DNA of 6,371 nt from Deltaproteobacteria bacterium (GTDB lineage Bacteria; JAUYMQ01), in assembly GCA_030698575.1 (NCBI GenBank), contig JAUYMQ010000279.1, positions 1-6,371 of the forward strand, given 5' to 3'. Below the pieces are notes generated by a model. That model saw only the letters and a program-made list of their open reading frames with translations, was not told the origin of the DNA and did not search any database. How positions within the stretch are numbered: the first letter of the stretch is position 1; each line of letters opens with the position of its first letter. A program made the translations under genes and the position numbers. Positions 5,456-6,371 of this stretch are shown in pieces.

Positions 5456-6371
5456 ATGGCCTTGCCCCCGCCTGAGATTGTCCTGACGCTGCCCGGATTC
5501 CCGGACCCCGTCGTCGCCATCGCTGCGTGCCGGGCCGGGGCGCTCGGTGTCCTGGATCTCGAGTACGAGCGGTCGACGGCGCGAGCCGCCGATGCGCTCC
5601 GGAAGCTCCAGCAACACGCCCGGGCGGGCTTTGGGGTCAAGCTCGACCCATCCGCAGAAGCCTTCACTCGGGCCATCATCTCCGCGCTCCCTCACGAGAC
5701 GCAGTTCGCAATCCTCACGGGGAACGATCCCGCCGCCATCGCCTCCACCGCCCGCTACCTCGCCGATCGAGGCGTCGCCTTTCTACTCGAGGCCCTCAGC
5801 GAAGACGATGCCGGACTCGCGCGTGAGCTGGGCGCCGCGGGCGTCATCGCCAAAGGGCTCGAAGCCGGGGGCCGGACCGGATCGGACACGACCTTCATCC
5901 TGATACAGCGCATCCTTGCATCAATGGAGAAAACCCGGGAGAAAACCCGCCCGCTACCGGTTTGGGCGCAGGGGGGCATCGGTTCACACACAGCGGCGGC
6001 GTGCATCCAGGCAGGGGCCGCCGGCGTCGTGCTCGACTGGCAGCTGGCGCTGACGCGTGAAGCCTCGGCGTCCAGGGCCCTCCCTGAAAAGCTTCGCGAT
6101 CGCATTCGCGCGATGGACGGAAGCGAGACGGCCTGCCTTGGAGAAACGCTGGGGGCGTCCACGCGCCTCTTTCTGCGGCCGGGCGTCGCCGCAGCGGACA
6201 AGCTTGCGCGAGTCGAGGCCGATCTTATTGCAGCCGGGCCCGGACCTGATGCAGCGAAGACCTTCCGGGAGGCGGTGCTCGCCGCCGCCGGAGCGGAAGA
6301 CCCTGAAAAACGAGCCGGGTTGACGGGACAGGATGCCGCCTTCGCGGCGAGGCTCGCGGCGCGGCACCTGA
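5456..6371 (+). CDS. Nitronate monooxygenase/FabK-like flavin domain at the N-terminus of a probable large PfaA-like polyketide/lipid synthase, partial
   Basis: 305 codons are present and the frame is open at the right edge. The first ~200 residues form an FMN-binding TIM-barrel domain of the nitronate monooxygenase/FabK enoyl-reductase type. Visible are the opening VLTLPGFPDPVVAIAACRAGALGVLDLE (9-36), the strand GFGVKL, the AKGLEAGGRTG loop (132-142) followed by TTFILIQ, and VWAQGGIGSHTAAACIQAGAAG (169-190), the phosphate-binding end. Residues 194-260 (LDWQLALTRE, RIRAMDGSETACLGETLG) match, from memory, the linker between this domain and a ketosynthase in giant type I synthases. FabK and nitronate monooxygenases carry His in the GGHxG loop; here it is Arg140. 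Start: ATG with a weak GGA upstream; the nearest in-frame upstream stop is TAA at 5423. It is divergent from the adaptor operon. The ketosynthase and later domains are predicted, not seen; a stand-alone flavoprotein is the alternative. Confidence 0.82.
   Translation, partial: MALPPPEIVLTLPGFPDPVVAIAACRAGALGVLDLEYERSTARAADALRKLQQHARAGFGVKLDPSAEAFTRAIISALPHETQFAILTGNDPAAIASTARYLADRGVAFLLEALSEDDAGLARELGAAGVIAKGLEAGGRTGSDTTFILIQRILASMEKTREKTRPLPVWAQGGIGSHTAAACIQAGAAGVVLDWQLALTREASASRALPEKLRDRIRAMDGSETACLGETLGASTRLFLRPGVAAADKLARVEADLIAAGPGPDAAKTFREAVLAAAGAEDPEKRAGLTGQDAAFAARLAARHL
5927..5950 (+). repeat. 12-bp in-frame tandem duplication (EKTR-EKTR) inside the flavin domain
   Basis: GAGAAAACCCGG is followed at once by GAGAAAACCCGC (11 of 12 identical), giving Glu-Lys-Thr-Arg twice at residues 158-165. 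It falls in the variable surface loop between the RIL helix and the PVWAQGG strand, so the domain should tolerate it. It looks like a recent slippage duplication. Confidence 0.8.

Noticed and set aside
1-6371. CRISPR array, insertion sequence, tRNA or rRNA
   Set aside because: No regularly spaced direct repeats, transposase motifs, terminal inverted repeats, T-loop or rRNA signatures were seen on either strand.

Overview
The window is high-GC bacterial DNA with Gram-negative features: a HlyD-type periplasmic adaptor, a candidate sigma-54 promoter and AlgI-type surface acylation chemistry. Gene content would fit lineages such as Desulfobacterota/Myxococcota, Planctomycetota or related uncultured phyla, but no phylogenetic marker is present, so this is only a guess.

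Layout. Three minus-strand genes form an apparent operon read right to left. (1) 4680-2332 is a 782-residue membrane protein. It fuses a PqqD-like N-terminal domain, a multi-pass region homologous to M50/site-2 peptidases, and a C-terminal HlyD/biotinyl-lipoyl adaptor. (2) 2190-919 is a metallo-beta-lactamase-fold hydrolase with an alkylsulfatase-type dimerisation domain. (3) 872 to beyond the left edge is an AlgI-type membrane-bound O-acyltransferase (MBOAT). A candidate sigma-70 promoter (4748-4777) lies just upstream of the first gene. A strong GC-rich hairpin (2271-2299) sits between the first two genes.

A divergent spacer of about 775 bp (4681-5455) separates this operon from a plus-strand gene starting at 5456 and still open at the right edge. 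That gene begins with a nitronate monooxygenase/FabK-like flavin domain of the kind found fused to the front of very large PfaA-like polyketide/secondary-lipid synthases. The spacer holds a candidate sigma-54 -24/-12 element (5108-5123), two imperfect palindromes upstream of it in enhancer range, and a predicted leader of about 320 nt with an 8-bp inverted repeat.

Interpretation. A multidomain acyl/polyketide synthase, an O-acyltransferase, an alkyl-ester/sulfate-type hydrolase and a membrane adaptor, transcribed divergently from a shared control region, suggest a secondary-lipid or lipid-like polyketide locus with synthesis, tailoring and export or surface modification. The most striking sequence observation is that the site-2-protease-like region has lost its zinc chemistry: HExxH reads QRFWA and the Asp-Gly motif reads Asn-Ala, while the surrounding family motifs remain. 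It therefore looks like a pseudoprotease kept as a membrane scaffold. The joint pathway is inference; each family assignment rests on visible motifs.
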